This document shows, piece by piece, positions 21,772 through 35,200 of a DNA stretch of 64,000 nt. The DNA is taken from positions 1 through 64,000 of the forward strand of contig DF241057.1 in assembly GCA_000507305.1 (NCBI GenBank), given 5' to 3'. Below the pieces are notes generated by a model that worked only from the letters and a program-made list of their open reading frames with translations, made no database searches and was not told where the DNA came from. How positions within the stretch are numbered: the stretch's first letter is position 1; each line of letters starts with the position of its first letter. The translations under genes were made by a program, and so were the position numbers. The stretch comes from Breviolum minutum Mf 1.05b.01. Its lineage: Eukaryota > Sar > Dinophyceae > Suessiales > Symbiodiniaceae.

Positions 21772-22550
21772 CCAGCAGTCTTCAACCATCACATGAACCC
21801 AAAAAACCCAGCTGAGCCATTTAGAAGCCGAACAACCCTACTTAGGGGACTTACTAACCATGGTTATTAACCACTTACTTACTGGGACGATCCTCCAAGT
21901 AACGTTTGCTTTTGCAGGTTTGTCCCTTGCCCGAAGACCTTTGTGGCGCATTGGCACAGTTAGAGGTGGTGCTTCCACCTTTGACTGAAGGTCGGAGCTT
22001 GACACCTTCATTGATGGAGTTCCATGTTGTTTGACATGGGCAAACGCTCAATGAAATCATATGAAATCATATGACATCACAATGAAATCATAATGAAATC
22101 ACAATGAAAGCATAATAAAGCTAGCACTTGACTCGAGCCGGACAGCCCCCCAAAAACACCATTCCGAAGCGATTGTCAAAGGTGTTGGCGATGTTTTTCA
22201 AAGACGATAGGCATTGAAGTGAGCAAAAACTTACCATCATTTTTTTGGGCCATTTGAACACCACTAGGAACTACTTGACCTATCTCAACCTGTTGAAAAA
22301 GATGCTTAAGTAACTTCACTAACAGAGACACCACAGACACCTGTGGGGAGGTGTCAGCGAAGCAGATGAGCAGGCTTGGGCCTGGATAGGTAAGATGATT
22401 CATAGCTTGTCTGCGATTCACAGATAGGTTTTTCTTTTGGAGCTAGTCAGAATTCAGTGTTTTTCTTGTTCTCAAGATTCCGTATCATAGTATTTGTATA
22501 TTGTACTAACTAGACACAATTTAGTTTATATATCATGATTGATTATTCAC

Positions 22551-22694
22551 TATTTGGAGGATCATCCCAGTTAGTAAGTAATTACTAACCCCCATTTATC
22601 AGCCATTTAGCCCATTTGGAAGCGGGGCAACCCTACTTAGAGGACTAATTTTACCATGGTTATTGACCACTTACTTGGGATGATCCTCCAAGTA
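22551..22694. mobile_element. MITE family D copy
   Basis: TATTTGGAGGATCATCCCAG at the left and GGGATGATCCTCCAAGTA at the right, the same termini as 2147-2331. Confidence 0.75.
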
Positions 22695-22725
22695 TTATTC
22701 CATAGCTCTTGGAAATCAATTTTCA

Positions 22726-25700
22726 GCGCTTTGTCCCCCGTGAAAGTGCTTCCAAGGCCCAAAAGGCCGCAGCATCAACCGCTGCCATTGGCATGTCCAT
22801 CAGGGAGGTGGGGGGGTTTATCTCAGTCACGTGGCACATCGATATGCAAGGGCTATAAAGAGAAGATTCTTGTCTACATGCTTTTTGCAGATTTTACATA
22901 CTTCAAAAAAAACATAATCAAGAGCATCGATATGACACATATTGTAAGATGATTAATATGTATGACATATATTATACAATATTATACACAACAATATCTA
23001 CTTTGTATATATACAAATGGCAAAACACACCTTCTTCTACACTTATACAACATACAATATATATGTACTTTCTTTTTTCTTCATGATAGATATTTGTCAG
23101 GTTTTCTACACACAAAGGGGTATCAAGGCGTCCATCTCATTAGGCATTGCTGAAGACTGGGCTGCTTCCAGCAGAACTTACTGCAAGCCTAGGCTCGGAA
23201 GGGACGGGTGAGATTGATGGCCTCCATTCCATTGAGCCACCCGTCAAAAAAAGCACCGGCCGGAGACTTGCAAAATGAAATCCTGATTGTTTAATGACGG
23301 AATCCTTATTTTATGGGAATTATGATATAATTCCCACAAAATGGTGTCATTTTCCATCCCCTATAAATCTCCAAAAAACAACCAGGGGCCCTTTTTTCAT
23401 TGTTCAATTGTTCCAAATTCCACTATTTTATATGAGCTTCAACAACGGTGAAACCTGGCCAAGCCGAGGGCTCTTCCAATTTTTTGATGGCTTGCCTGGG
23501 TTTTCGATTGAGCTGCACTCACAGCCATGAAATATTGCAAATCCTCTGCCACATGCATTAAAAAAAAAGACCTGGATGATATACATCCATATTTACTGGA
23601 TTTCTTTTCCTGTCTATTTTCAACAACTGTGGGTATATTTTTTCCTTGCCACACGAATGGTTGCAATTTTTCCCTGAAAGGGTCACCTTGGTTGCCGGTG
23701 TCGTAGGTCTCGCCGTGGAGTGCGGCATTCCAGCAGAGAAGATGCCTCAAGCTGATCCAGCACCATATGGCATGGCAAGGTTCATTTGGGGGGGTGAGGA
23801 AGCTGGAAATCCACATTGACCAAGGTGGAAGATGAAAAAAAGGGGCCCTGGTTGGTTTAGGGTTGCATAGGGGATGAAAGACTAGCCAATTATATATGGA
23901 TTTTGAAATAAGCCATGAAATAAGGATCTGTATGAATCAATCAGTATAGCTGTTTCTCTTGTTGTAGCATCCCAGACGTAGAGGGGAAACTTCTTAACAT
24001 CGTTTCTGATGTTCCAGCATCTGGATGGTGTGGGAGGTGCTGTACTTATCTGGAGCATTTTTCGGCACCATCGGGGAACTATCTGGGGACGTTTTTGGAT
24101 GGCTGGAATCCTCCACAAATTTTTCAAGGCACACTTGGCCATCAAACATGAAAGGGTCGGTTCTTTTCAGAGCAGTTTCAGATCGGAAAAAGTCAAGACA
24201 ATGTGATGCGATGGGGGTGTTTCCCTCAAATGGACGGTTGAGACTTATCCCAACAAACATGATTTGGGGAGATTCTCAGGGTGATACTGTTGATGGCTGA
24301 AATCCCAAACAACCACCTGGGATGTTTTTGAAACCTTAGGATTTCAACTACCAACCTCAACTGGTGAGTTCTCCCCGGATTTCAGCCATCAACGTGGACC
24401 TGCCGTTTCCATCCGCCAGATGGACCCCACCACGTTGGGCTGAAGACGTGCCACGGTCACGATGGGTTGCAAGCTTCATTATGCAGGTTGGGGGAGCTGA
24501 AGATGCAGAACATGTACAGCCCTGAAACCGAACGGCTGGAACCTAACGATCACCCAATTGAAAAGGAAAGTCATTTGAACCAAACCTCCAGTGTTGGGTT
24601 CAAAACGTTGGTTTTTTCCAGGTTTTAGAACATGACAATATTAATGCTTGTACAACTTGCACTTGTCAATTTGTCAATCGATGATATTTTGCTTCATTTT
24701 CGGGTGTAAGTGGATAACATGGCATGCTGCACTGGTTTGTTTATGCTAGTAGATGGTAATTTCGTTGCCCTTGTAGAATTCAATCACATTGAAGTGACAT
24801 CTGAAGATAAGACGACATAAATGCATGTGCATGCAATCATATAATGTAGCTATCTACTGAATACAGATAGTACCAATGAAAACCAACTTGAGTACTTACT
24901 TTCCAAAGATTCCACCATATTGACATTCCACCATTTTTCAATGAATAAGATCCAGAGTAGTAGGACCCAACAGTTTCTTAGGTTATCCCCTCTGAACATG
25001 CCAGGTGGTAGCCCGCCCTGAAGTCTATCAGCTATCCTTTGGCACAGGTGCAAAGTGAGTTTGCTCGTACTTCTAAGCACTTTCTCGAAAAGAATTGCAG
25101 TGTCTTTCCGAAAAAAAATGCTGGGAAAACCTCTCAAAAAAAGGGGACCCCTCAATTTTCTCAACCCCCACGTGGCTATTTATTGGGTCCCCATTTTTCA
25201 GTGGCTGCCAGATGGTTGGATCCAAGTTGCGACTCTCTTCTGGCGCTTTCCACAGCTCCGGGAGGCGTTTGGGATGACAAATGGACAGAAATGACAGCTC
25301 ATCATGGACCAATTGAATACGTGGTATCAATAAATTAGAAATGTGAAATGTATATTCACTACCTTACCATATCTTACCATATCTTACCATATCTTACTAT
25401 ATCTTACCATAATACTTTTCAAATACTTTTAAGTAACCAGCTCGGACAGTCAAAGTTTGAAACGGCAGCCTCAAGGAGCATTTAATAAAAGGTGCAGCAA
25501 TTCCAAGAGTGTGGTAGTATTTCAAACACTAGTGATCATATATGGTTGGAACATATTTCCATTCGATATAGTGTACGTCATATGTCAATATGTACGTATT
25601 ATAGATGTACATCGTATGACGTTTTTGGGTACGTGATTTCGGGGTTTCACCTGTGACATCACCACCAGGCTTCCTGGAACGCAGCACACTTTGTGGGGCG

Positions 25701-26071
25701 TTTGGCCAACAGAGATCCAAGCAGGCGCAGTGATGTGATTCGCGCTTGCCGAATGCGAAACACCGATGTTGACTCCGAGGGCATTGGAATCGAAGGTGGT
25801 GGCCGGCTATGTGAGTATCCGGTGTGGCAGCCTGGAGACATGCATTTCTTTTCGTTTTTGGGAGAAACACTGGAGGCACCTTTTTTGAATGGCATTCCCT
25901 GAGACTCATTTTTCTTGTACCTTCGGGGCCATCCGAATGGGCCTTCGCTGAAACCACAAATTTTGGAGCTTTGGATCCGAATTTTTCTTTCAGCTTCAGC
26001 TTTCATCTGCTCTTCCCCCCCATAGGCGTGTGAGCGCATCTCAAAGATTGCAAGACTTTGTAGAGGACTGA
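22726..26071 (+). CDS. unidentified multi-exon gene(s)
   Basis: Exons with clear coding character share the + strand. About 22726-22812 (acceptor TTTTCAG) reads RFVPRESASKAQ and IGMSIREVG. About 23099-23211 reads IKASISLGIAEDW and closes on a stop. About 23660-23790 reads VTLVAGVVGLAVECGIP and ADPAPYGMARF. About 24385-24485 reads WAEDVPRSRWVASFIM. 25669-25810 reads SWNAAHFVGRLANRDPS (donor GTGAGT). 25994-26071 reads RRVSASQRLQDFVED plus stop. The exon near 24385 can join 25669 in phase. The acceptor of the 24385 exon may be supplied by the end of a family B element. Whether this is one gene or two is not resolved, and no family is recognised. Confidence 0.45.
24285..24393. mobile_element. MITE family B copy at an exon border
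   Basis: Left TACTGTTGATGGCTGAAATC, right GGATTTCAGCCATCAAC. The ATTTCAG near the right end is a plausible splice acceptor for the coding stretch that follows directly. Confidence 0.7.
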
Positions 26072-26518
26072 TTGAACAACAAGCATCAATGCAACAATGG
26101 GAGAGGATATACTGTCTTTCAAAACATGGTAATTTAAAAGTTTCCATATATTTTAAACATATATGTTCGTTTTTAAACAACTTCAAGCATTTCTTTGTCC
26201 TTTGCAAGACCTTTGAATCGCCCCGGCCAAGACCGGTAGGACTATGCCTCACGCCTTGATCCAGAGACCGAGCTCTCTGTGGCAGAGTTGATGAGCAACA
26301 GCCATGTCGGGCCGTCCCCATGGACATGCCATGTTTGATGGGACCTCTAACATTCATACTGCTCATCAAAAGGAATCCATACCACCAGTTGATATGGAGA
26401 ATATGGAACCCATTTTTCATAGGGTTCCATAGATAACAGGTGGTGATCGCCGGATTTTGATGGGCATCAACCGTAGGGACGTCGTGGATGCCGAAAAAAG
26501 AAGCAAACACCCAGCGAG

Positions 26519-27964
26519 GTGGAAAAACTTCTCAATGGGCACGGGGCACTCAGAGTTGAGGGGTTTCTCACGCATAGCCACCTTCAGATCGCGACTTCTT
26601 CAAAGGTCAGAACTTCCTCAAGGACGGCCTTTACTGGAACTTCTCAGGTCCGTGACAGATTTTGGTTGGCATTTGCAGACATCCATGTTGGGATGGTCCG
26701 AAGATATTTGGTGGATCTCGTTGAGGGGGCAACAATGGTGGTAAGTTGTTGACTTCCGCAGACCCTTGGGGGCCCAAAGATGCAGCTTGCCGATATGATC
26801 GGCCAAAGCATAAGGATGGCAATGAATGATGAGATTTTGTTCATATGATGGTTGCCCTTGAAGGGATTTAGCATGAAAGGAATCCACTTGAGCAGACACT
26901 GATTTGAAACGTAAACAATTGCCATCCTTGTGAAATATTTGCATCTGAAAACAGATCCCAGAAAGCAGCAGCTTGATTGCAACTTATGAACTGGTGTCAC
27001 ATTCACGGTATATAGTATATAGTTTCAACAGATGCAATGTATTCATCTTCAATATGAGCTTGCAGAACATCATGACTTGGGGGAGACCAGAAAAGGTGTG
27101 TCTTAAAACATGGCCTAAAACATCTAACGAATCCAGTAGGCAAATGCATCACTAGGAGGTGGATTGAAACCACCAACCCGCCATCATTTTTGAGGTGATT
27201 TTTAGTGCCTTAAAAAAGTGGAAAAAAACCTGAGGTTATGGCGCGAAATCCAAAGGTTCCCACCTCAATATCACTTATGAGTGGTACGGGACACAAAAAA
27301 AAAGCAGGATCAAAAAGCAACTTAAAAAAAGTTCTTTTTGTTTTTTCAGTTGAGATGTTTTTGTTGCCATCACTTTTTTCCAACAGTGCCTCTTTGGATG
27401 TATATACGGTGATAAAATGCGTCTCTGACCTTTCTTGCCCTGTTGTTGCGATGTACTTTGCACTCTGCGCAGATGGATATCACACCTGAAGAACGGCACG
27501 AGTGGTACAGAAGCCGCTAAGCCGCCACTGATGGTCGCCCTTGTGCAAATGCAAAGCGTGTTAGCAAAGAACCACTGAACTACAAAAGTTGGCTGATACG
27601 TATGACACATGTCACGTTATTCTTGTGATAATGAAAGCCATTTGGTTTCACTTCACTTCTTCTCTCAACGGTCCAATTAGGAGTATGCAAAGCTGGTAAT
27701 TTCTTTCACTGAGGACTTGCATGGGAGAAGGAGCTAGATTGGCAGCCTAATTCTCAGCGTAAAGCTTTTCAACAAGAATGCAGGGCAATTGTACAGCCAT
27801 GGTGGCATGCGGTAGCTCTAAGGAAGGAGAATCGTCTTCGTCGTGAAGGGTTGCTTGATTTCAGGAAATTCGAAGGGTGCCAGAGCCTCGCAGAAGACTT
27901 GCATGTTCTTGCAAGCTGCTCGTGGACTTTTATTAACCCATCCAAATCGGATACTTCCATTTGA
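26519..27964 (+). CDS. unidentified multi-exon gene
   Basis: Exons 26519-26605 (EKLLNGHGALRVEGFL) and 26648-26740 (RDRFWLAFADIHVGMVRRYL) have GT-AG borders, and both are whole codons (87 and 93 bases), so they join in phase. About 27472-27516 follows a CGCAG acceptor and reads MDITPEERHEWYRSR. About 27715-27964 reads AWEKELDWQPNSQRKAF and LRREGLLDFRKFEG before a stop. The last segment is rich in charged residues and probably helical. No family is recognised. The joins between the second pair and the later pieces are inferred only from strand and proximity. Confidence 0.45.
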
Positions 27965-28004
27965 GATCATTTTAGCAATCATAAGCGATTTGGGATGATC
28001 AATA

Positions 28005-28455
28005 TCATCCCTTGTACACAGCCACGGTAAGGGCATCAGACAAAAATTTGGACACGTGTTCACACAGAATCTCAGCTTTTTCTATCTCAAAGGTTGTTTT
28101 GGAAGGATCCAGTGCTGGAAGCGCTGGATCAGCAAGATCGAAGCTGGGAGGTGGTGCAGATGGGTTTCTGGGCCTGAAAGTTACACTTTTTATTGGATCA
28201 GTGGCAGATGTTTTTGAATCTGTTTGCTGTAGCCTTAGTTTTTCTTTCAAGTCAATCATGTCAAATTTGGAAAACTTCTCATTCAAACAAGACCGTCAAG
28301 TGGCAATCAAGAGCCTGTGTAGCAAAGATAGTGTCAAAGCAGCATTTTGTGACCAGTGGCACCATCTTGCACATTTTGGACCAAGGATTTCAACAAGTGG
28401 CTGACTTCTTGGAAGGTCGGGGCTGCTGCAAGACCAAACCTCCAAAAGAGACTGG
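28005..28455 (-). CDS. short unidentified minus-strand gene or gene fragment
   Basis: Two minus-strand exons. One, about 28340-28450, reads APTFQEVSHLLKSLVQNVQD. The other, ending at the stop at 28005, reads FDMIDLKEKLRLQQ, a proline-rich linker, and a helix ending LTVAVYKG. The opposite strand is open too but has the Ser/Cys/Phe-rich composition typical of an antisense shadow. Start and function are unknown. Confidence 0.38.
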
Positions 28456-28845
28456 TGACACATGATTGACACATGAGAGCCATCCTAGAAGTCAGATTTT
28501 GAGCAAACCACAAAAAACAGGTATCAGAATGCACTTCATCAGAGTGTTTTTTGTGGTTGTGTTTTTCCTAGTGCCAATGCAGCACCCAAACGTGCTTATT
28601 GTATCTTATTCTGACATGGAACTCTATCTTTTTACCCATCTTTTTGCTTGTGAAACAACGGGGCGTTGTTTTCCCCATGGAACGACACCAACCATCCACG
28701 GCTGATCATCAGGTCTTGGGATGCCACAATACTATGACTATTTTATAGCCAAAGGATTCACCTATGGTGCCAAGTTACGTTGGATGACACGAAAGTATTT
28801 GGTGCCTTGAATTAACAGATGGGGGGTGAAGGTGGTTAGATGGTT

Positions 28846-28898
28846 GGTTGGTTGGTTGGTTGGTTGGTTGGTTGGTTTGGTTTGGTTTGGTTTGGTTT
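28846..28898. repeat. (GGTT)n / (GGTTT)n simple repeat
   Basis: Tandem GGTT units change to GGTTT and back to GGTT. Confidence 0.9.
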
Positions 28899-29033
28899 GT
28901 TGGTTGGTTGGACATGAAAAAATTGGAAGAATAAGTAATAAGATGTTTTTTTTCTGTGAATGGCCCTGGGGATACAGGAAGGAATGCAGATGATACTTTG
29001 ATAACTTTGATAATTCCATGGTATTTAAGATGG

Positions 29034-29491
29034 CACTACTAGAGCTTATGAGTTTCAATGCGAGATCCAATGAGAGGCGACCTCTCCTTTGGGTGTTTGC
29101 ATGGAATCAGGAGAAGACAATGACCAGTATCACTGGGGAAGAGGAGAAAGAGGCTATTTTGGATGCTTGTGCTAATGCCCGAAGCCTCAAATTGTCCGTG
29201 CAAGTGAAGTGAATGAAAAGAAGGTGTCAGGCGTGTGTGGTCAGTGTGATGGTATGAATTTGTGTGGTTGGCTCTTCAGTGTGTGTATTGATGTACTTTA
29301 GAATGTAGGAAGTTCTCATGCAACCAACTACAGGCAAGTAGAGGCTTTTTGTGGACCCAGGGTGGTCCTCCATAGCCAAGGTTTGTCGCGATGAAGACAT
29401 ACGACTTTTCCCATCCAGATATGGCGATCCGGATCAGCACCTATGGGAGACTTGTCGTGCACAAAAAGGTGGCGGCCCTTGGTATTTACGT
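29034..29491 (+). CDS. possible exons, unidentified
   Basis: About 29034-29212 reads TGEEEKEAILDACANARSL and ends in a stop. About 29391-29488 reads YDFSHPDMAIRISTYGRLVV before a possible donor. Both have coding-like composition but no recognised domain. 29500-32245 otherwise holds a family F copy, a tandem duplication, a proline/threonine fragment and frames that I could not resolve, including a coding-like 30455-30600. Confidence 0.3.
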
Positions 29492-29950
29492 CAAAATTAA
29501 ATACAAGAAAATCAAAACAGAAAGATCAATAAGTATCAACAATAGGCTAGTAAAGCCGTAAAGCCTATTGTTTGTTGCTTTCCAGGTCGTCGTCCTGGTT
29601 CTCCTGATCCTCATCTTTCTTCATCCCCCCAAGTCTTTCCCCCCCGGTTTTTCTACGAAACCTAAGCTGGTTTCGCGAACCCCCCCAACTGTCTGATATG
29701 GATTCGCCTGTTTTTTTTTTTCTCTTTAAATCTGTCGAGTCACAAAAAGTACATGTCCCTACCATGGATTCTGCTTTGATCGTTTGTTTAAAATTGATGC
29801 CGAATAATTCTTTATTGGTCCCCTTTGCATTAATCTTTTTGACCCAATCTGATGATATAAATGTAATCTGGCTGCTGGCATCCGAGACCAGAAACATGTC
29901 AAAGGTATCAATAGTATCTAAATAATAGTGTCGAGTGCCAGGTCCACATA

Positions 29951-30043
29951 CCCATAGAATCCATGTATGGTATATTTACCTACATTTACCATACAAATCA
30001 ACCAAATGTAGGTACAAATATTCCTGTTCATGGATCCTATAGG
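29951..30043. mobile_element. MITE family F copy
   Basis: CCATAGAATCCATGTATGG at the left, CATGGATCCTATAGG at the right, and an inner inverted pair TTTACCTACATTT / AAATGTAGGT. Confidence 0.7.
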
Positions 30044-31633
30044 ATATAGAGTCAAAATACATCAAATATGGTACAAGTGCATTGACAAGTTTGAACTGCG
30101 TAGATCTTCATCCTTAGTTGGCTCCATATGCAGGTTTCGTGGGTTTCGTGGGTTAAGTACATCCATTTCATGTCATATTTGTTGGTTGGGAGGCGCCTGG
30201 ATCATTTTGGCCTGATGTTGGTGTCACCCAAAACCATCCAAAACCACCAACTTCCACAAGTGGATTGGCTAATTGATGCTGTGATCAGAATGTGTTCCAC
30301 TTTAACAGAACTAAGGATTGTCATCGGGGCCGTGCTCTGATATCCGAGAAAATGTAGGGGGCTCACAGTTTTCAGTCAATTGACCTGACCACTCAGAGAT
30401 TCAAGCTAAAAAAACTCTTGAATCTCAAAAACCTTGATATGATCAATGAATGATGAATATGATGCAAGCAATATGAAGTTGCTGAATTCCAGCCATATTG
30501 AAGTTGTACCAGATGCTGCGAACCCTGGCATTTTAAAGTGTGCTTTCCCTAGCGCTCAGGGCCTGCAGTGGTTGGTTTGCAGGCATAAAATTGTGTCTTG
30601 GTGCAGCAAGAATCCGGTTCAGGTAGGCTAGGACCACAATGATTAAAAACCATTATTTTTGTTGACTACACTTATGAAGTTTTACATAGCCCCTGAAAAA
30701 TGGTGGTTGGAAGACTAGTCTCCTCTTGAAATAGTCGCTTTTCAGGGTCTATGTTAAACTTCGGGGGTGTATGATGTATATGATCGCAGTATGATTCTAA
30801 TTGGCAATCTTTGCGCAACTATGGGCAAACGCAAGTGTCAGGTACAGTACAGTCGCACTGACTGCAACATACTTCAACCATACTATACTTGTATACTTGA
30901 TGTATTTCTATATATTCTGATTACTATCAGTATTTTGATCTATTTCGTGGAAGCTGTATGTCTTTGATCATGCAAAATGACATTTTTGGTCCTGATTTTG
31001 TTGGCTTTAGATTTGGACCATCTGAGGCTATCTGCAGCCCAAGAGAAGGATGTCCGTGAAAATCGTTTTGTGATCCCAAAAGCTGACTCTTGACTTTGCA
31101 GAATCTGCAGGATGGAGCTAGTGACGTTGCATGTTTTAGGAGATGGTTGCATCCATTTTCAACGGTTGGCCAACCGTTGCTCCGGTCACTCGTCCCTTTA
31201 AGGATTACGACACCATCGATGATTGGGAGAGTTGGGCAGCTTGACTGCAGCGAGGCGAGGCGGTGTGGGCCAAATTTTGGTGGAAATGGTTGAACCAAGG
31301 TACTGGCCATCGATGCTTCCGGACGTGGATTTCTCTTTCCCAGGGACAGCACCAAGGCATGGAAATGGATTTTTAAATCAAAGCAACAAAATGTGTTGGT
31401 AATTTGGATATTTTCTTGAATCCATGTTTTTTTTTCAGTTTTTTTTTTCAAATGCTTTAATCCTTTGGAAATGGATTTTGCCACACCGTTTTCAGATGCT
31501 TTCCATGATAATCTGACACCATGTTTTTTTGTTCAATCAGACGGGTGTGCTGGGCTGCACCTTTGAACTCTGTGACGGGCTGTTTCAGCTCTTTCAGGTT
31601 CCTCCCTGCATCAGTGCACTCCTCAGGGGTTCA

Positions 31634-31758
31634 GTAAAAATTGACTTTGAACATCTTTGAACTATGAACAGTATCAGTACAATCATGGTATAATGTAAAA
31701 ATTGACTTTGAACATCTTTGAACTATGAACAGTATCAGTACAATCATGGTATAATGTA
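31634..31758. repeat. 61-62 base direct tandem duplication
   Basis: AAAAATTGACTTTGAACATC through AATCATGGTATAATGT occurs twice, adjacent and essentially identical, which suggests a recent duplication. Confidence 0.9.
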
Positions 31759-32245
31759 ACAATGTTTATTCTTTATGTTCAACTCTACCACTTGCGCATG
31801 TTTTTGAAATGGGTCCATCTAATATTCCAACTGTTAAACCTACTGGTGTTCCAACGATTAAACCAAGTTATAATCCAACAATTGTGCCAACAAATATTCC
31901 AACTGGTTCAACCACCAACTAGTTATCTTTTCTGCAGAAGTTTTCCATCGTGAGGAAATCCCAAACTCCACCACTTCACCGCAATTGACATTGCCATGGA
32001 TTGGACTCTTGGCCCTCTAGGGTTTCCCTAAAAACATTCCCAAGGGGGAACTGTTTCCCTCGCAGATTCATTTCAGTCAGGTAGAAAATGAATGGCAGCT
32101 AATTTGAACATTGAGATGTTCAATGTGATTTCCCATATGAATTTCTTATGATCTTCTTACAGGACATGGATCCTTTTTATTGTATCCACTATATATACTA
32201 TGCCTTTTTGGTACGCCGCACACCATCACAACATTCCGTTTGCAG

Positions 32246-35200
32246 AGTTGAGATCACCGAAGCACCCTTTGTGAGGAAGTCCCTACGCTCAGTGTCGACA
32301 GGGATGGATTCGAGGATTTGTTTCTATGACTGGAAGATGCTCAACTCAACACAGCCTTGCGCAACAGTTTTGTTCCGTCGCGTTGTCTAATATTCATTTA
32401 ATTTTTCGTAGTTAAGTCACGTGATACAATTTTTATAGTTTATCGTTGTGAGATTCCGAAGGAATATCAACTCATTCACCAATTCTGACATCAAAGTGGG
32501 CGGGACAACAGATCGCAGTCAATGAAATGGACCTCTTGACCCATCAGCAATAGAGCCAGTTGTTGGGTGACCATGAAGCATATTTGAGAATGACGGATGC
32601 TGTAAGGAAAGACAAGCCAATTCACGAGCTCTTGTTTCAGAAGGCGGCGTCAAGCATGTGTAATTTCTGTCGAAATAAGTGGTGTTGAAGAAGCTATGTG
32701 CTGTTTTTGATTTTTTTTTGTGTGTCGTTCCGTTTAGCGTTTTCTATGACTCTTTCTATTCATTTCAACTTTACAATTTTTGAGGTTGCTTCATTGATAC
32801 AGTTGGGCCATCATGTTTTGTTTTGTTGGGACCTGCACCTGTAGGTGATCAGTGGCAAGGTCAGCGACTGCTTTGCTGCATTAGATGCCTCCTTTGAGAT
32901 GGCAACTTGGGGTCGATTTTTCAGCATTTTTGACATGGGTGTTTCCGAAAATAGGGGTACCCCAAAATGGATGGTTTATAATGGAAAACCCTATTAAAAT
33001 GGATGATTTGGGGGTACCACTATTTTTTGGAAACATCCACATGTTTCATGTGCTTGGTGTTTTTGACATTGCTTACTTCCAGCTGTTTTAAACAGACACA
33101 CAACTCTTGGGTTAGAATTTCCAACCTGGTAGATGGTAAAGTCCTTGACGACTGGACCTTTTTTTCCTTAGGAAAGGATGGTTGTTGGCAGCAACACTGG
33201 GCATTTGTACAGCATGGATCTGACGATTGCGAAGCGTCTCGAAAGGATCCAAAAGTTGATCCATGGATTCCATGGGTCAAACTGGGAAGTGACTCAAAGC
33301 CGAGAAACGAGAATTTCTATGATTCATGCAAAGACTTGAGGAATACCCCGATTTTTACGAGTTATTGGTACCTTTTGCTCTCCCAGAATGGCTTTCTAGC
33401 ACCGCCTTTTTTCCAATCGCTTAGGGATTTGCAGCAGTTGATCAGTGGCACACTGCAGCTCTCAGGCCAGTGCTTGTCCTTCCTGGACACAAATCCTTTA
33501 TTCGACGTGCTTCTAAGCTCAAGAATCGGAGTGAGCTCAACTGAATGTCAACTGAAGTTATTTTGAGCTCTCATTATTACGATGACACCATCGATAGACC
33601 GATAGACTTTTGACACCAATTAGGTTCGGGCCAATTGGAATCACCACTTGGTGGCTTCTGCATGCGTGGATTGTTGGAGCCTGAATATCATTGGATCAAT
33701 GATACTGTTGATGGTTCAGAAATCCGGCGAGTACCACCTGGGATGTATAAAACCTTATAAAACCCTGAAAATAATGAGAGAAACTACCAGGCCCAACTGG
33801 TTAGCAGGATTTCAGCGAATCAACAGTATTTCATGTTGATCTTTTCTTTTACATTGGCATACTCGGGAGGATGTCTTGTCGATCTTTTGGATTTGAGATC
33901 AGGCTATCTCAATATCTACGACCTCCGTAATGGCAAAGCAGTCTGGAAGCTTCCACATGAAAGGAGATGTGCACCTTTGCCGAAAGTTTGCTCCAATCTC
34001 AAAGAATATTTGAACCTTCAACCTTCCATTTCCATTTAGTCAAGTTTGTCATTTTGCATCATTTCATGCCAGCTGAGCCTAGAGGAAACTGGTCATCTTA
34101 TGGTGATGGGTTACTTGTTGCCTTCGCCAACTCAGGATGCCATGGATGTGGATTTTGATCAAAGCCTGGCAGTCTGTGCTCCCAAGGATAAGGCGACGAA
34201 GTTATGGGATCTGAAGATTCATGGCTTCTTTCGTTCAGAAATCAAGGAATTGAAATTGGACAAGAATCTGAAGAATGTGGATGAATGTGGTGTTTGATTC
34301 ACCCATCGAATCCATGGGAAATGCTATATTTACCTACATTGATCCTATACAAATCAACCAAATATAGGTGAATATACCATACATGGATCCTACAGGCCAT
34401 GTAGTACATGATAACTTAAATCCAGGATTTCTGGGCAAAATTTTCACCGTAGTGGGTGGTAGGTAAACATGTAGAAAAAACCCAAGGAGGCAAACCATTT
34501 TTTTTGAAAAACGGTTGGTTTCAGTTCGACCATTTCCTACCTCCACTGGTTGGATGTATGCAAAACCTGAGTGACCGTCTAAGGATGGGACGCTGCATTA
34601 AAGAATTTGTTTCTTGACCGACCTTTGGAGCCAACAGTTGGTGCCTAAAAAAGACCATGAAACGGATTAGATCATTTGGATGAAAAGGTGATTGGAGTTT
34701 CCAATCTTTGGAACGTGTCGCTTTCCACCATTGAAAGCTCTAAGGGCCTGGAATTTTTCAGAATCTTACATGGATGGACTGCTGGGATTGATTTCATATG
34801 TGCTTAGCTAACCAGTATGACAAGATCCAAGGTTATTCCGGAGCATTCACCAAATTGGATCAATGTGAACTGGGCAACCAGCATGGCCTGCACTGCCGCA
34901 GACGACAGCAAGGCTTGCATAGATTTTTGAGTGTTTCCTCATGAATAGAATATGACAATAGCGGACTACATTCATTAGAATATCAAAGGATGTGAGTATA
35001 TTGCCTCTCGATACAATTCATTCAGTCTACTCTACCATCCTTTTGTCAGTAGCTGGATGCCATTGAAATTCAAGATCTTGATTGATATACTGTTGATAGT
35101 TCAGAAATCCGCGCAATAACACAAAACACCATTTGGATGTTTTGTTTCAAACACGGACCGTAAATCATGGGATACCCTCCCGAAGTTTAACAGTTCGCTC

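Larger units (their letters stand above)
17530..22725. other. repeat-rich region with few supported exons
   Basis: Apart from the two candidate exons above, this stretch holds a family E element ending near 18096, a family A copy (20414-20518), family C (21656-21771) and family D (22551-22694) copies. Short frames near 20150-20220 and 21140-21205 look partly coding on one strand or the other. I could not join them into a gene. Confidence 0.4.

Noticed and set aside
25659-26510. 283-codon minus-strand open frame
   Set aside because: It overlaps + strand exons with splice sites and better composition (25669-25810, 25994-26071); its own sequence has no domain, and it looks like an antisense shadow.
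30927-31484. 185-codon minus-strand open frame
   Set aside because: No splice context or recognisable family; parts of both strands are open here, and composition does not favour either.
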